From the NCBI GenBank assembly GCA_963678705.1, contig OY783206.1, positions 26,609,807-26,673,806 of the forward strand: a DNA stretch of 64,000 nt, given 5' to 3'. The notes under the pieces were generated by a model that saw only the letters and a program-made list of their open reading frames with translations, was not told the origin of the DNA and made no database searches. The stretch comes from Panorpa germanica. Taxonomy: Eukaryota; Arthropoda; Insecta; Mecoptera; Panorpidae. Within the stretch, counting starts at the first letter, position 1; each line of letters starts with the position of its first letter. This document shows, in pieces, positions 15,301 through 27,300 of the stretch. A program made the position numbers and the translations under genes.

Positions 15301-18300
15301 AAGTCCTGAGTCGTCGAACACTGCAGCCAATTTGTCCCAAACTCCTTTGGCCGTGTTTTCCTCTTGGATATGAACGTAATTGATCGGATCAACCAGAAGA
15401 ATTAACTTTGTTTTCGATTTTGTATCACGTTTTGAATCTGTGGGTGACGCCGGGTTAACCTCAATACAATCCCATAATTCTTCGTGTTGTAGGTATGTTT
15501 TCACTGCGAATTGCCAAGTCGAATAGTTTTCACGGCCGGTTAACTTCTCGATTAATGCCAGTGAATTATTCGATGCCATTTTTATTCGTTGAGAACACTT
15601 TAAACACAAAAAAGAACAGAAACAGTTTCAACAGCCACGTTTTCTTTTAAGGTTATGTTCACCACACTAAAAGTCTTTATCCACTTTTCCGTAAAACACA
15701 CTTTAAACGTCTCTAGGTTTATCTGGACTTAACTGGGCCCATAACCTGTTATATTTAGCAGAGATAAACTATTAATTTATATTAATCAGGTTTATTATTT
15801 AATTAAAATGTACACATGCGTTATGGAGTCACAGAGTATAGAATTACATACTAGGACGGTATTACAGAGTACAGTAATACCGAGTGTAAAAAGAAAGGTA
15901 GAATAGTCAAACCCTAGAGGGCGCTAAATTTAAATCCAACATGTTATTTATGTAAGATTTAGGTGGTTGAGTTTAATAAAACCCTGAATTAATTGCAAAT
16001 CAACTTGGAAGTCGTATTTAACTAGCGAAGTGTTTTATTGTATTATCGATTCTCGTTGATTCAGTATTTGTTGCAGATGGATTTAATTGTGTTCGGTAAT
16101 CACATTATGGTGAATGATATTAACAGAACAATGATATTAACCTAAAAATGGTTTAAATTGGTTTCTGAAAAATTTGTAGCTTTTATGTTAGGGATATTAT
16201 AAATTTGCGTTCTACACCAGTCAGCAACGCTGATTTTCAAAAATATTTTGTTCAAAAAATGAAATTTAAAATGAATTTTGTAGATCGGTTAATTTAATTT
16301 GACATTGTTACATCATTTGCTTTTTAATTCAGTTTCTATTATAAGGAACAAAACTTACTAGACGTGTCTAAGATTGTAATAAATAACCAAAGCAGATGAT
16401 TTATAAAAGATTAATTAACATACAAAGAGTTATCACAATCAGGTCCATCAGGACGATCCAGGACAACTTTGTGATTTAGCTGTCCAAACAGAGATTTGTC
16501 AAATAGTGCTTTGAGGAGATTAGTGGGAGTAGGAATCAATTTAACACACAAAGCTGCTCTAAACAATCTTGACCCAAACGTAATGAATTTAAAAATCGTT
16601 AATTAAATAATTATTGAGAAAGAGATAAGAATTTTCAATTACACACGATTCATCTTAAAGATTAACCACTCTGGAACCAGTTCCCTTATTTTTTTAGAAC
16701 CCAACCTTTTATCATATTTTGTTAATTATATATCCAAATTTACCTTTACTAATGATCTGTTACTAAGTTTTACTTAAATTTAACTTAGTTATTTGCAATT
16801 ACGCAGATTCGGAGGAAACTAATGCAATGAAGAAAATCAACATAACTTTTTCTTGCTGCCTTAAGCTAAATTCAAGGTTCTTTATCTACTACAGACTTTT
16901 ATAGATTTCTAGTATTAAATATTTAAATTAAATTAAGAAAGGTTTGTTGTAGTACAATAAGAAAAGATTTGATCCGTTTTAACAGCTGTGTAAACTCTTG
17001 CGATTGGATCACGTAGAAACGTAATTTATTAACAGTTATTAATTCGTAGTTCACATTAAATAAGAAGAATAAAGTAAAATTAAGAAAGGTTTGTTGTAGT
17101 ACAACTAAAACACATTTTATCCGTTTTAATAATTCTGTTGCACTTCTTAGCTTGCTTCAATGTAATTTTAAGGTTCATTCTACTATAGACTTTTATAAAT
17201 TTCTAGTGCAAGTTTCACAATTCATAGGTTACTACAACTTAATTAAGGTGATTACTGTGTTTCAAGAAAATCCATTTCTCAAAATAGGTGTATGTTATTT
17301 AAGGGGTTATCGACAGTTAGAATTTTCAAAAGAATCGACTTATTCATTTCATTTTCGTAATGTACATATATTTAAGTACACACACATGGAATATTTCAAA
17401 TCAATCTGCCGATTATTTTCGAAGTTATGTAACTTGAAAACAATTTTTTTTTTACTCTATGTAAAGTGCTATGAAACTTGAAAGGCGTGTTTCTAAAAAC
17501 TGTGTTATTAAAGTCGGTGACTAAGATTTCTAGGAAATGGCTGAACCGATTCGTCTTAAATTAAACACAAGATTCTTAAGTACATTTTTTAGTAATTAAT
17601 CGAAGCTTTTTTTTTACCGATAAATATATTTTTTTTATAAATAATTTATGGCCAAAATTTTGGGCAAAAATCGATTTTTTTTTAAAAGCCGCCATTTTGT
17701 AAAAAAAAATTATTTTGCTTATTCCTTCGACTAATTACAAAATTACATTACTTTAACGAAATCCGTTTGGTTTTTTCATTTTAGATGATCCTGCCCAAAG
17801 ATATCGTGGTCACCGCAAGATGCCTTTTTTGAGAATTACTATTTTACAAATATAAAAATGTTAAAATGCAAGTCCTCATAATATATGCACTAATTTTTAT
17901 ATTAATAAATTTAAAGGTTTTCTCAGGAAAAATTCTTCAAAAATCTCTTTTTTGACTGTTTAATGAAACCTTGAATTTATTGCAAATCACCTGTGAGGCC
18001 GTAGTATTTAACTAGCGAAGTGTTTTATTGTATTATCGATTCTAGTTGATTCAGTATTTGTTGCAGATGGATTTAATTGTGTTCGGTAATCACATTATGG
18101 TGAGGTACGTTCAAGGTCAATTTGCAGAACAATGATATTAACCTAAATATAGTTTAAATTGGTTTTTGAAAAATTTGTAGCTTTTATGTTAGGGATATTA
18201 TAAATTTGCGTTCTACACCAGTCTGCAACGGCTGAGTTTGACAAATATTTTGTTCAAAAAATGAAATTTAAAATGAATTTTGTAGATTGGGTAATTTAAT

Positions 18301-21300
18301 TTGATATTGTTACATCATTTGGTTTTTAATTCAGTTTCTATTATAAGGAACAAAACTTACTGACTGAGGCTATGATTGTAATAAATAACCAAAGCAAATG
18401 ATTTATAAAAGATTAATTTAACATACAAAGAGTTATCACAATCAGGTCCATCTGGACGATCCAGGACAGCTTTGTGATTTAGCTGTCCAAGCAGAGATTT
18501 ACTAAATCTGTGCTTTTTTGTGATTGGTGGGAGTAGGAATCAATTTACATAAAACACACAAAGCTGCTCTAAACAATCTTGACTCAAACGTAATGAATGT
18601 AAAAATCGTTAATTAACAAAAAAATTACTAAGATAGGGTGACTTACGTTCTGCAATGGCAAATAAAACAGTATTAAAAAAGTTTTCTTGTAGTACAATAA
18701 GAACAGATTTCATCCATTTTAACAATTGTGTAAACTCTTGTGATTTGATCACGTGGTAACATAAATTATTAACATTTATTACTTCGTAGTTCACATTAAA
18801 TATGAAGATTAACTCACTAGCTGCAATGGCAAATAAAATAGTATTAAGAAAGTTTTCTTGTAATACAATTAGAACAGATTTCATCCATTTTAACAATTGT
18901 GTAAAGTCTTGTGATTGGATCACGTGGAAACGTAATGTATTAACCTTTATTACTTCGTAGTTCATAATAAATATGAGGGATAACTTACTAGCTGTAAAGG
19001 CAAATAAAATAGCATTAAGAAAGTTTTGTTGTAGTACAATAAGAACAGATTTCATCCATTTTAACAATTATGTAAACTCTCTGATTGCATCACGTAGAAA
19101 CGTAATGTATTAACCTTTATTACTTTGTAGTTCAGATTAAAAAAGAAGAATTACTTACTACCTGCAAACGTAAATAAAGTAAAATTTAGAAAGGTTTTTT
19201 GTAGTACAATAAAAACAGATTTCATTCATTTTAACAATTATGTAAACTCTCTGATTGCATCACGTAGAAACGTAATGTATTAACCTTTATTAAATACTAC
19301 ATTAAATATGAAAAATAACTTACTTTCTGCAGAGGCAAATAAAATAAGACACGGTCATTACAGTGTGAAGAGAATTTACTCACTTATATTTATTTTCTTC
19401 TTTGCCTTGACTTTCTTTCGTCATAGCCACCATCAAATAATTGTTTATTTTAATAGTTTTGCAGAAGTTCGTGTTGTTTCAAAATTTCGACAAATTAACA
19501 GAAGATTGTCGCAGTACGACACAGAAATGTACAGTTTTCATTTTTGTTTATAATGTCCTTGATTAATCGATTATCTTCTGGTAGGACACAATATTCAGGT
19601 ATAGGTATAAAAGTATTTAGTGAACCTTATAACGCGGTTATTGTTATTTCGGGGTTGCGAAAGTACAAAAAAGCGTTACTAGAAACGTATAGAGCACTAC
19701 AAATATATGTTCATGCCTGTGTATCCGCCACAAAACACTTTTGATTATAGCTAGCTGTTTTTTACGTACAGTAGTGGCATTAAAGTGTATGTTATGACAT
19801 CAAAGGATTCTAGAAGGGGTCGCAGATTCAAATCCCTGATCGACACATAAATATAAAATAAAACCCGGTGTGATCATTAATGCCATTTCTCTTTCCTAAC
19901 TAGAGATTTTGATGTGTCCTGCAGCAATTCATAATTTGCTGTACTTACCAGTTGATTTCAGACACTGCATGCAATGCTGCAGGGAAGTTATTGTTACTGC
20001 TCCCAAAGTATTGTCACGAGTTTGCGGACGTCTGAACTTTACTTTATGAAAATTACAGTGAATTGTGTTCGCAATGAGAAGAATTGGTTGGTTACTTCGA
20101 TTGTAAGAACTAGGTAAAAAAGATTCTGGAAAGTGACTAATCAGGAGAAGTGGTATTTTCATTGCGTCATCAAGGACTATATAGGAAAATCAGTCAGTCA
20201 GAGTCAGTCACTGAGAATGAACAAGTAGTGAGTAGTGAGCAAGCATTCAGAACAAGTAAGTCAACAGTGAAATGATGAGCTAAAAAGTAGTTGTAAATTG
20301 TTTTGTTTAATGGAATAAGGTATCTGTAAAAGTGTAATCCTTGTTAAATAATAAAAATTATTAAAAAAAAATAGGGTGCTTAATAAGAATTTTCAATTAC
20401 ACACCATTCATCTTAAAGATTAACCACTCTGGAACCAGTTCCCTTTATTTATTTATGTTTCAGAATCCATGGCTATTCGACTTTTCATCACAATTTATTA
20501 AATATATTTCGAAATTGAACTTTATTAATTATCTGTTACTAATTTTTACTTCAATTTAACTTATTTACTTGCAATCGCGCAGATTTAGAGATAACTAATG
20601 CAATGAAGAAAATCAACAAAACATTTTCTTGCTGTACAGTTTACTCTTTATAGCTTGCTTTAAGCTAAATTTAAGGCTTATTATCTACTACAGACATTTA
20701 TAGATTTTTACTGTTAAAAAATTAAATTAAATTAAGAAAAGTATGTTGTAGTACAATAAGAATAGATTTCATCGGTTTTAACAATTGTAAACTCTTGTGA
20801 TTGGATCACGTAGAAACATAATTTATTATTTCTTTTCACTTTAAATATGAACAATAACTTACCAGCTGCCAAGTCAAATAAAATAGTATTAAGAAAAGTA
20901 TGTTGTAGTACAATAAGAACAGATTTCATTCATTTTAATAATTGTGTAAACTCTTGTGATTGGATCACGTAGAAACATAATTTATTATTTCTTAGTTCAC
21001 ATTAAATATGAAAAATAATTCACTAGCTGCAATGGCAAATAAAATAGTATTAAGAAAGTTTTGTTATAGTACAATAAGAACAGTTGTCATCCATTTTAAC
21101 AATTGTAAAAACTCGTATGATTGAACACATAGAAACATAATGTATTAACATTTATCTCTTCGTAATTCACATTAAATAAGAAGAATTACTTACGAACTGC
21201 AAACGTAAATAAAGTAAAAGTTAGAAAGGTTTCTTGTAGTACAATAAGAACAGATTTCATTCATTTTAAAAATTGTGTAAACTCTTGTGATTGGATGACG

Positions 21301-24300
21301 TAGAAACATAATGTATTTAACATTTATTATTTCGTAGTTCACATTAAATAAGAAAAATAACTTATTATCTGCAGATGAAAATAAAATAACAAGAGACGGT
21401 CATTACACTGCAAAGAGAATTTGCTCACTGTGTTTATTTTAATAGTTTTGTAGAACTTCGTGTTGTTTCAAGATTTTGACAAATTAACATAAGATTGTCG
21501 CAGTATGACACAGAAATGTACAGTTTTCTTTTTTGTTTAAAATGTACTTGATTATTCGATTATCTTCTGGTAGGACACAAAACTCAGGTATAGGTATAAA
21601 AGTAGTATACTATAGACCCTATAACGCGGTTAATCTTGTACCTGTAAAAATGTAGTCCTTGTCCTGATTTAACTGTACTTTTTTTAATAATTAGTTAACA
21701 CTAGTTATATATTATTGTGGAAAGAAAAAATATATCGAGCATACAAAATAGGCGTAACTATAATACCCGTTCTAAGAAAGTCATAAAGAATGTGATTAAT
21801 GAGGGTATGTTTTAAATAGAAACCAAGTGAAAGCACTTAGAACTTAAAACCACTGACTGAATATTTGAGGGTGTGTGTTTATTGAAATTAACCAGGCGTA
21901 TTCTTAGAATTAAAATAACAAACCTTTTTAAAGTCAAGCTAAAAACTAATGTATAGGACTGAGTATATATTAACTAGAACTTAAGGTTGTTGGTGCATTC
22001 ATTGTTATGTATTTGTAAAGTAAACAACAACGTTTATATTGTAACCTTATTGTATTATTATCATTATTATTATCATCGTTATTATTTTATTCAATAAATG
22101 TATTAAACCAATTATGTGATTCTTTATCATCCTGACAAACTAACTAAGATATTACATAGTTGAATATTAATTGAATTGACATTGCCCTAAATTAAACAAG
22201 AGTACCTTGATTCCACACCAGATTAGCGGATTGGTTATTGTTTTCCACATAAGAAATTGGATAGTTCTCGTTTTCCACATCAGAGGTGGCATTGTACTCT
22301 CGTTTTCCACATCAGAAGTGCGGATTAGCAGCTCATAGCGAATTGAACTAAGTGCGCGAAGTGAATAATACAAAGAAGAAGTGCGGATTAGCAGCTCATA
22401 GCGAATTGAACTAAGTGCGCGAAGTGAATAATACAAAGAAGTGCGGATTAGTAACTCATAGCGAATTGAACTAAGTGCGGATTAGTTATCTACGAGTTAT
22501 CCACAAGTGAATAATACAGAGAAGAATAATACAAGATAGTTTTCTACAAACAGTGCTTTCAAGTGATAGTTCATTAGCGTAATAGTCGAGAATTTATAAG
22601 ACGGACTTTATAGTAGGACTAGCAAGTGAATTGTATCAGAAAAGTGTGTAAACTGTTTTACGAGGAGAAAATTGAAAATGGCATATAACGTAAACATGAA
22701 CGATACTACTGTGGAAGATAGTTTGTTAGCTGGACGCTCAGGTAACTCAACATCTAATGAAGATAGTTGGTTGGGAGTACAAGCAGAGCTGACGAGGCTT
22801 AGGAAGGAACTATTGCAGATGAGTATCAGGAACAGTACAATACAGGAACAGAAAATGAATCATCATGGGTTTATGCCGACACAGAACCTGGAATGTATAC
22901 CTGTGTTTAACCCAGCAAGCACGGTATTGACGGCTACAGCTTGGGTGCGAAAATTGGATGAAATAGCAGACATTTATGGATGGAGTGATAAAGTGAAGCT
23001 TCATCAAGGTGTCAACAAGCTGCAGTGTGCCGCGAGAAACTGGTTTGATGCTAGTTTGAACGTAGTCAAGGATTGGACGACGTTCAAATACGAATTAATC
23101 AGGAATTTTCCAGTGGAGTACGATGAATCTGACGTACACATGGAACTAATGAAGAGACAACGAGAAAAAAACGAAGCAATAGAAGATTATGTATACTCGG
23201 TGAAAGCGATCGCCAGTAAGAGTGATAATATCAGTGAAAAGGCCGTGATAAAATACATAATAGCCGGACTAAACAACAAAGACTTGATAAGTGTGTTATC
23301 AATGTGCGACTTTAAAACAGTGCCCGATTTGTTGTTAAAAGTAAAACGGTATGATTCGACACTATTGCAAGTGCAAGAAAGGAATAATTTTAGTGTACGT
23401 AAGGACAGAACAAAAGACTCAAACGCGATAAAATGTTTTAATTGTAATGAACTCGGACATAAGGAAAACGTGTGCCGAAAAAGTAACCAAGACAGTGAAA
23501 ATAAAAGAGTCGAACCAAGTGAGAAAAACATTAAAAGTGAACTTAAAATAAAGTGTTTCAAATGTCACGAAGAGGGACATATTTCGAGAAATTGTACCGC
23601 GAATAAAACGAGTGATGCTTTGTTAGTGGACACAAATAAAACATGTGATATGACAAAAGACATGAGCATAGACAGTAACAGTTTTAAATGTCTGATTGAT
23701 ACCGGAAGTGATCAGAATTTGATTAGAGCTGACGACTATATTAAATTAAGTAATAATGCGGTTGTGCGTGAAAACAAAATTGTATTGACTGGAATCGGAG
23801 GATTTCAAATCAAAGTTTTAGGTGAATTTAGTGCTCAAGTGAAAGTAGACAATGAACAGTACTGTACTAACTTTTTAATAGTTCCATCAAGTACAACTAG
23901 ACATAGTGTTGTAATCGGTAAACCTCTGCTAGATCAAGTAGAAACTATAATAAGCGTAGACGGTATTACCATGCGAAAAAAGTACGTGGAAAGTGAACAG
24001 TATAAAAAATTATGTGTAGCCGACGACGAAATCGTCATGGGTAATAACATTAGTCCAGGTGCCAGGGCTAAAGTTGAGGAACTAGTTAAAACTTATGAAC
24101 CAAAAGTAACAAGGGTTACTGAAGCAGCAGAAATATACATGACCGATGAGGTTCCTGTTTTTCAAAATTCGCGACGTATGGCTTACTGCGAACAAGAAGA
24201 AGTTGAGAAACATGTAGAAACCTGGTTGAACGACGGCAAGGTCGAAGAGCAAGCATTAAACAAAACTTATCAGCGTAGCATAAATACTACACCGTTCAAG

Positions 24301-27300
24301 TTGTTAACAGGTGCGACAATGAAAACAGATGAGGAGACGCATATCTCTCAGCTGTTAGAAAAAGGTAATCGAGAAGTGCGTGAGGACGACTTCCACGAGT
24401 TACGTGTTAACGCCCAGAAACAAATATTAAAAACACAGGAAGAGAATCCCAGGAATTTCAATAGAAATAGGAAACCAGCTAGGACATATAACGTCGGAGA
24501 CATTGTTGCCGTAAAAAGAACTCAGTTTGGTACTGGATTGAAATTGCATAATAAATATTTAGGACCGTATCAAATTACAGGAGTTGACCCAAATGAACGG
24601 TATAGGGTAAGACGTATCGGTGAAGGGGAAGGTTCTTTTAATACACACTCAAGTGCAGACCACATGAAGCCATGGGGTGTGTTCTCAGACGACAGCGATT
24701 CTGAAACTGTAGTGTCAGGTGCCGAACCACAACCAGATGACCGCAGTGACGTATCGTCTTTGGGGGCCAAAGATAAGTTGGACGGCCGTGTGGAAAGAAA
24801 AAATATATCGAGCATACAAAATAGGCGTAACTATAATACCCGTTCTAAGAAAGTCATAAAGAATGTGATTAATGAGGGTATGTTTTAAATAGAAACCAAG
24901 TGAAAGCACTTAGAACTTAAAACCACTGACTGAATATTTGAGGGTGTGTGTTTATTGAAATTAACCAGGCGTATTCTTAGAATTAAAATAACAAACCTTT
25001 TTAAAGTCAAGCTAAAAACTAATGTATAGGACTGAGTATATATTAACTAGAACTTAAGGTTGTTGGTGCATTCATTGTTATGTATTTGTAAAGTAAACAA
25101 CAACGTTTATATTGTAACCTTAATGTATTATTATCATTATTATTATCATCGTTATTATTTTATTCAATAAATGTATTAAACCAATTATGTGATTCTTTAT
25201 CATCCTGACAAACTAACTAAGATATTACATAGTTGAATATTAATTGAATTGACATTGCCCTAAATTAAACAAGAGTACCTTGATTCCACACCAGATTAGC
25301 GGATTGGTTATTGTTTTCCACATAAGAAATTGGATAGTTCTCGTTTTCCACATCAGAGGTGGCATTGTACTCTCGTTTTCCACATTATTGTAGTAATATA
25401 TAACTGGTTATTATAGTATTGTTTAAATAATTAGTTCAGCTCGCTAATTTAAAGAAACCAAGTCGCGCGCGTGGTGTCTGCAAATATAGAAGGTTCTAGA
25501 GTAAGACTTCCTTACATGCAGCTACAAATTTGTAACCTTTGTGTCAGGGAAGGTTCCAGAGTCAGAGTCTCTTCATTTCCCCGCACGCACCTACACATTT
25601 GTAACATTGGGAAGGATAGCTGCATCTCGCTAAATTTGTAACTATGTATTCTATGTGTTCCTATTCCTGTACCGGTAAATGTTTTATAGCTCAACTAAAT
25701 ACTACGTAGGACTACGTCACCAGTATAAGGTTATTTCCACTTCCCGTATCGCATTGATTTCGCATTTGTGTCACCTAAACTTTTATTTTTATGATTTACT
25801 GTTTTCATAATTATTGTTGTATTATCCGCGACACTTTCTGCAACTTCAGTTGCTTTAGTTTATTCTTAGGGCCATGACATAGACAAACACCTGCATGTCA
25901 ACTTCTCACGAATTGTTGCACTTTTAAGTCTTCAAAAAAGTTGTATGGGACAAAATATTTCTCCGACTTTCTACAAATAATTTTTCAGTTAGTGTTAATA
26001 GTTTCTTGGAATGTACAAACTTTGCCGGACCACTCTTCTGCTTAATTAGAAAAGTCATTACTTGATAAAACATTGTTCTTCGGTCCATTTTCACCATTCG
26101 TAATAGTATCTACACGTGAAATAACTTTGATTATTTACTACATCTCACAGTAAAACACACACGTGTAAATATTCACAATGCTTAAGTGTATTAAAAACAC
26201 TTATTAACACTGTTTTTAATCACTGATTCATTGTTATATGCTGATCCCTTATCAAGTTAACAAAAGCTGAATATTCTTCAGAAGATGTCCTCCGAAGGTC
26301 CCTAAATTTGTATTCATATCTTTATTAACACAAGAAATAAAACTAGTTTATTTCAATTAAAATCTCGTGTAGCATTGGCATTCTATCCAAACCAATCTTT
26401 TTCATCAACCAGAGTATGTATTGAAATAGTGTAAAATAAATATTTTAAAACTACTGTGTTTTGATATTCAAATAAAAAAATACTATTAAAAGGTCAAAAT
26501 TGTACGCCATGTGAGTTATCGACAAGGAAGTGAGCGACATTTTCCGTTCGAGATTTTGTATATCGCTAACAAATCGCAATTACACAACTAAGAAGAGTGT
26601 ATATATCTCAGTAGGTCCAAGTAATTTAACAAAAATATAAACTGTCAATAAACACGTCTATTGCATAAAATTAAGCACTCCTAACTTAGTTTACTTTAAA
26701 TACGAAGATTAACTCACGTTTTTTTAGAGAAAATAATAATTTAGTCAGATTAGTCCGTAAAGAAATGAAGATAATATTTAATTTAATTAATCAATAATAT
26801 TAACTGTTAATAAACACGTCTGTTGCATAAACTTAAGCACTCTTAACTTAGTTTACTTTAAATACGAAGATTAACTCATCTTCTTTTAGAGCCAATAATA
26901 ATTAAGTCAGATAGGTTCATTGAAATGTGAAGATAATACATCATTTAATTTCAAGAATATAGACTATAAATAAACACTTCTATTGCATAATGTTAAGCAC
27001 TCTTAAACGGAGTTTACTTTAAATACGAAGATTAACTCACCGGCTTTTAGAGCCAATAATAATTTAGTCAGATTAATCCGTAAAGAAATGAAGATAATAT
27101 TTCATTTAATTAATCAATAATATTAACTGTTAATGAACACGTCTATTGCATAAACTTAAGCACTCTTAACTTAGTTTACTTTAAATACGAAGATTAACTC
27201 ACGTTCTTTTAGAGAAAATAATAATTTAGTCAGATTAGTCCGTAAAGAAATGAAGATAATATTTAATTTAATTAATCAATAATATTAACTGTTAATAAAC

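Larger units (their letters stand above)
12494..15941 (-). mobile_element. Copia-type LTR retrotransposon, non-autonomous
   Basis: Two 195-bp LTRs (12494-12688 and 15747-15941) look identical by eye, begin TG and end CA, and are flanked by the 5-bp duplication TGTTA (12489-12493 and 15942-15946). Just inside the right LTR on the minus strand, GGTTATGGGCCCAG matches the initiator-tRNA-Met internal primer site used by copia elements. The element lies in the intron between microexons 61 and 62, inside one copy of a local duplication: its flanks 12396-12493 match about 17205-17300. LTR identity implies a recent insertion. Confidence 0.95.
15950..18640. repeat. Segmental direct duplication inside the microexon gene
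   Basis: About 15960-16640 is repeated, diverged, at about 17960-18630. Shared landmarks are GCGAAGTGTTTTATTG, ATTCAGTATTTGTTGCAGAT and the splice-flanked exons 61 and 60. The stretch 16640-16940 recurs at about 20385-20740. One 170-bp unit at about 16935-17090 has lost its microexon by deletion. Confidence 0.8.
18600..19400. repeat. Tandem array of about 170-bp units, block 1
   Basis: Units contain TTGTAGTACAATAAGAACAG, TTTCATCCATTTTAACAATT, GATCACGTAGAAACGTAATG and then a splice-flanked triplet. Microexon spacing is 171, 171, 170 and 165 bases. Block 2 is at 20700-21400 and a lone unit at 9900-10160. Confidence 0.9.
20700..21400. repeat. Tandem array of about 170-bp units, block 2
   Basis: Same unit as block 1, with microexon spacing 161, 170 and 172 bases. 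The outermost unit has a mutated donor (see 21366). Confidence 0.88.
21716..25384 (+). mobile_element. Ty3/gypsy LTR retrotransposon, internally deleted
   Basis: LTRs of 596 bp (21716-22311 and 24789-25384) start TGTGG and end CCACA, with the 4-bp duplication TTAT on both sides (21712-21715, 25385-25388). By eye they differ at one base (T at 22050, A at 25123), so the insertion is young. The internal part is about 2.5 kb, too short for a full gypsy. I see no polypurine tract immediately before the 3' LTR. It lies in the intron between microexons 51 and 52. Confidence 0.93.

Noticed and set aside
18609..19067. 152-codon frame on the minus strand with repeated sequence
   Set aside because: It is a read-through of three 170-bp repeat units, with repeat-derived residues; the splice-flanked triplets explain the array better.
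19949..19976. Donor AACTG|GTAAGTACA with CAG acceptors giving 16 or 28 nt
   Set aside because: Neither length is a multiple of 3, and it lies inside an inserted element, so not part of the gene model.
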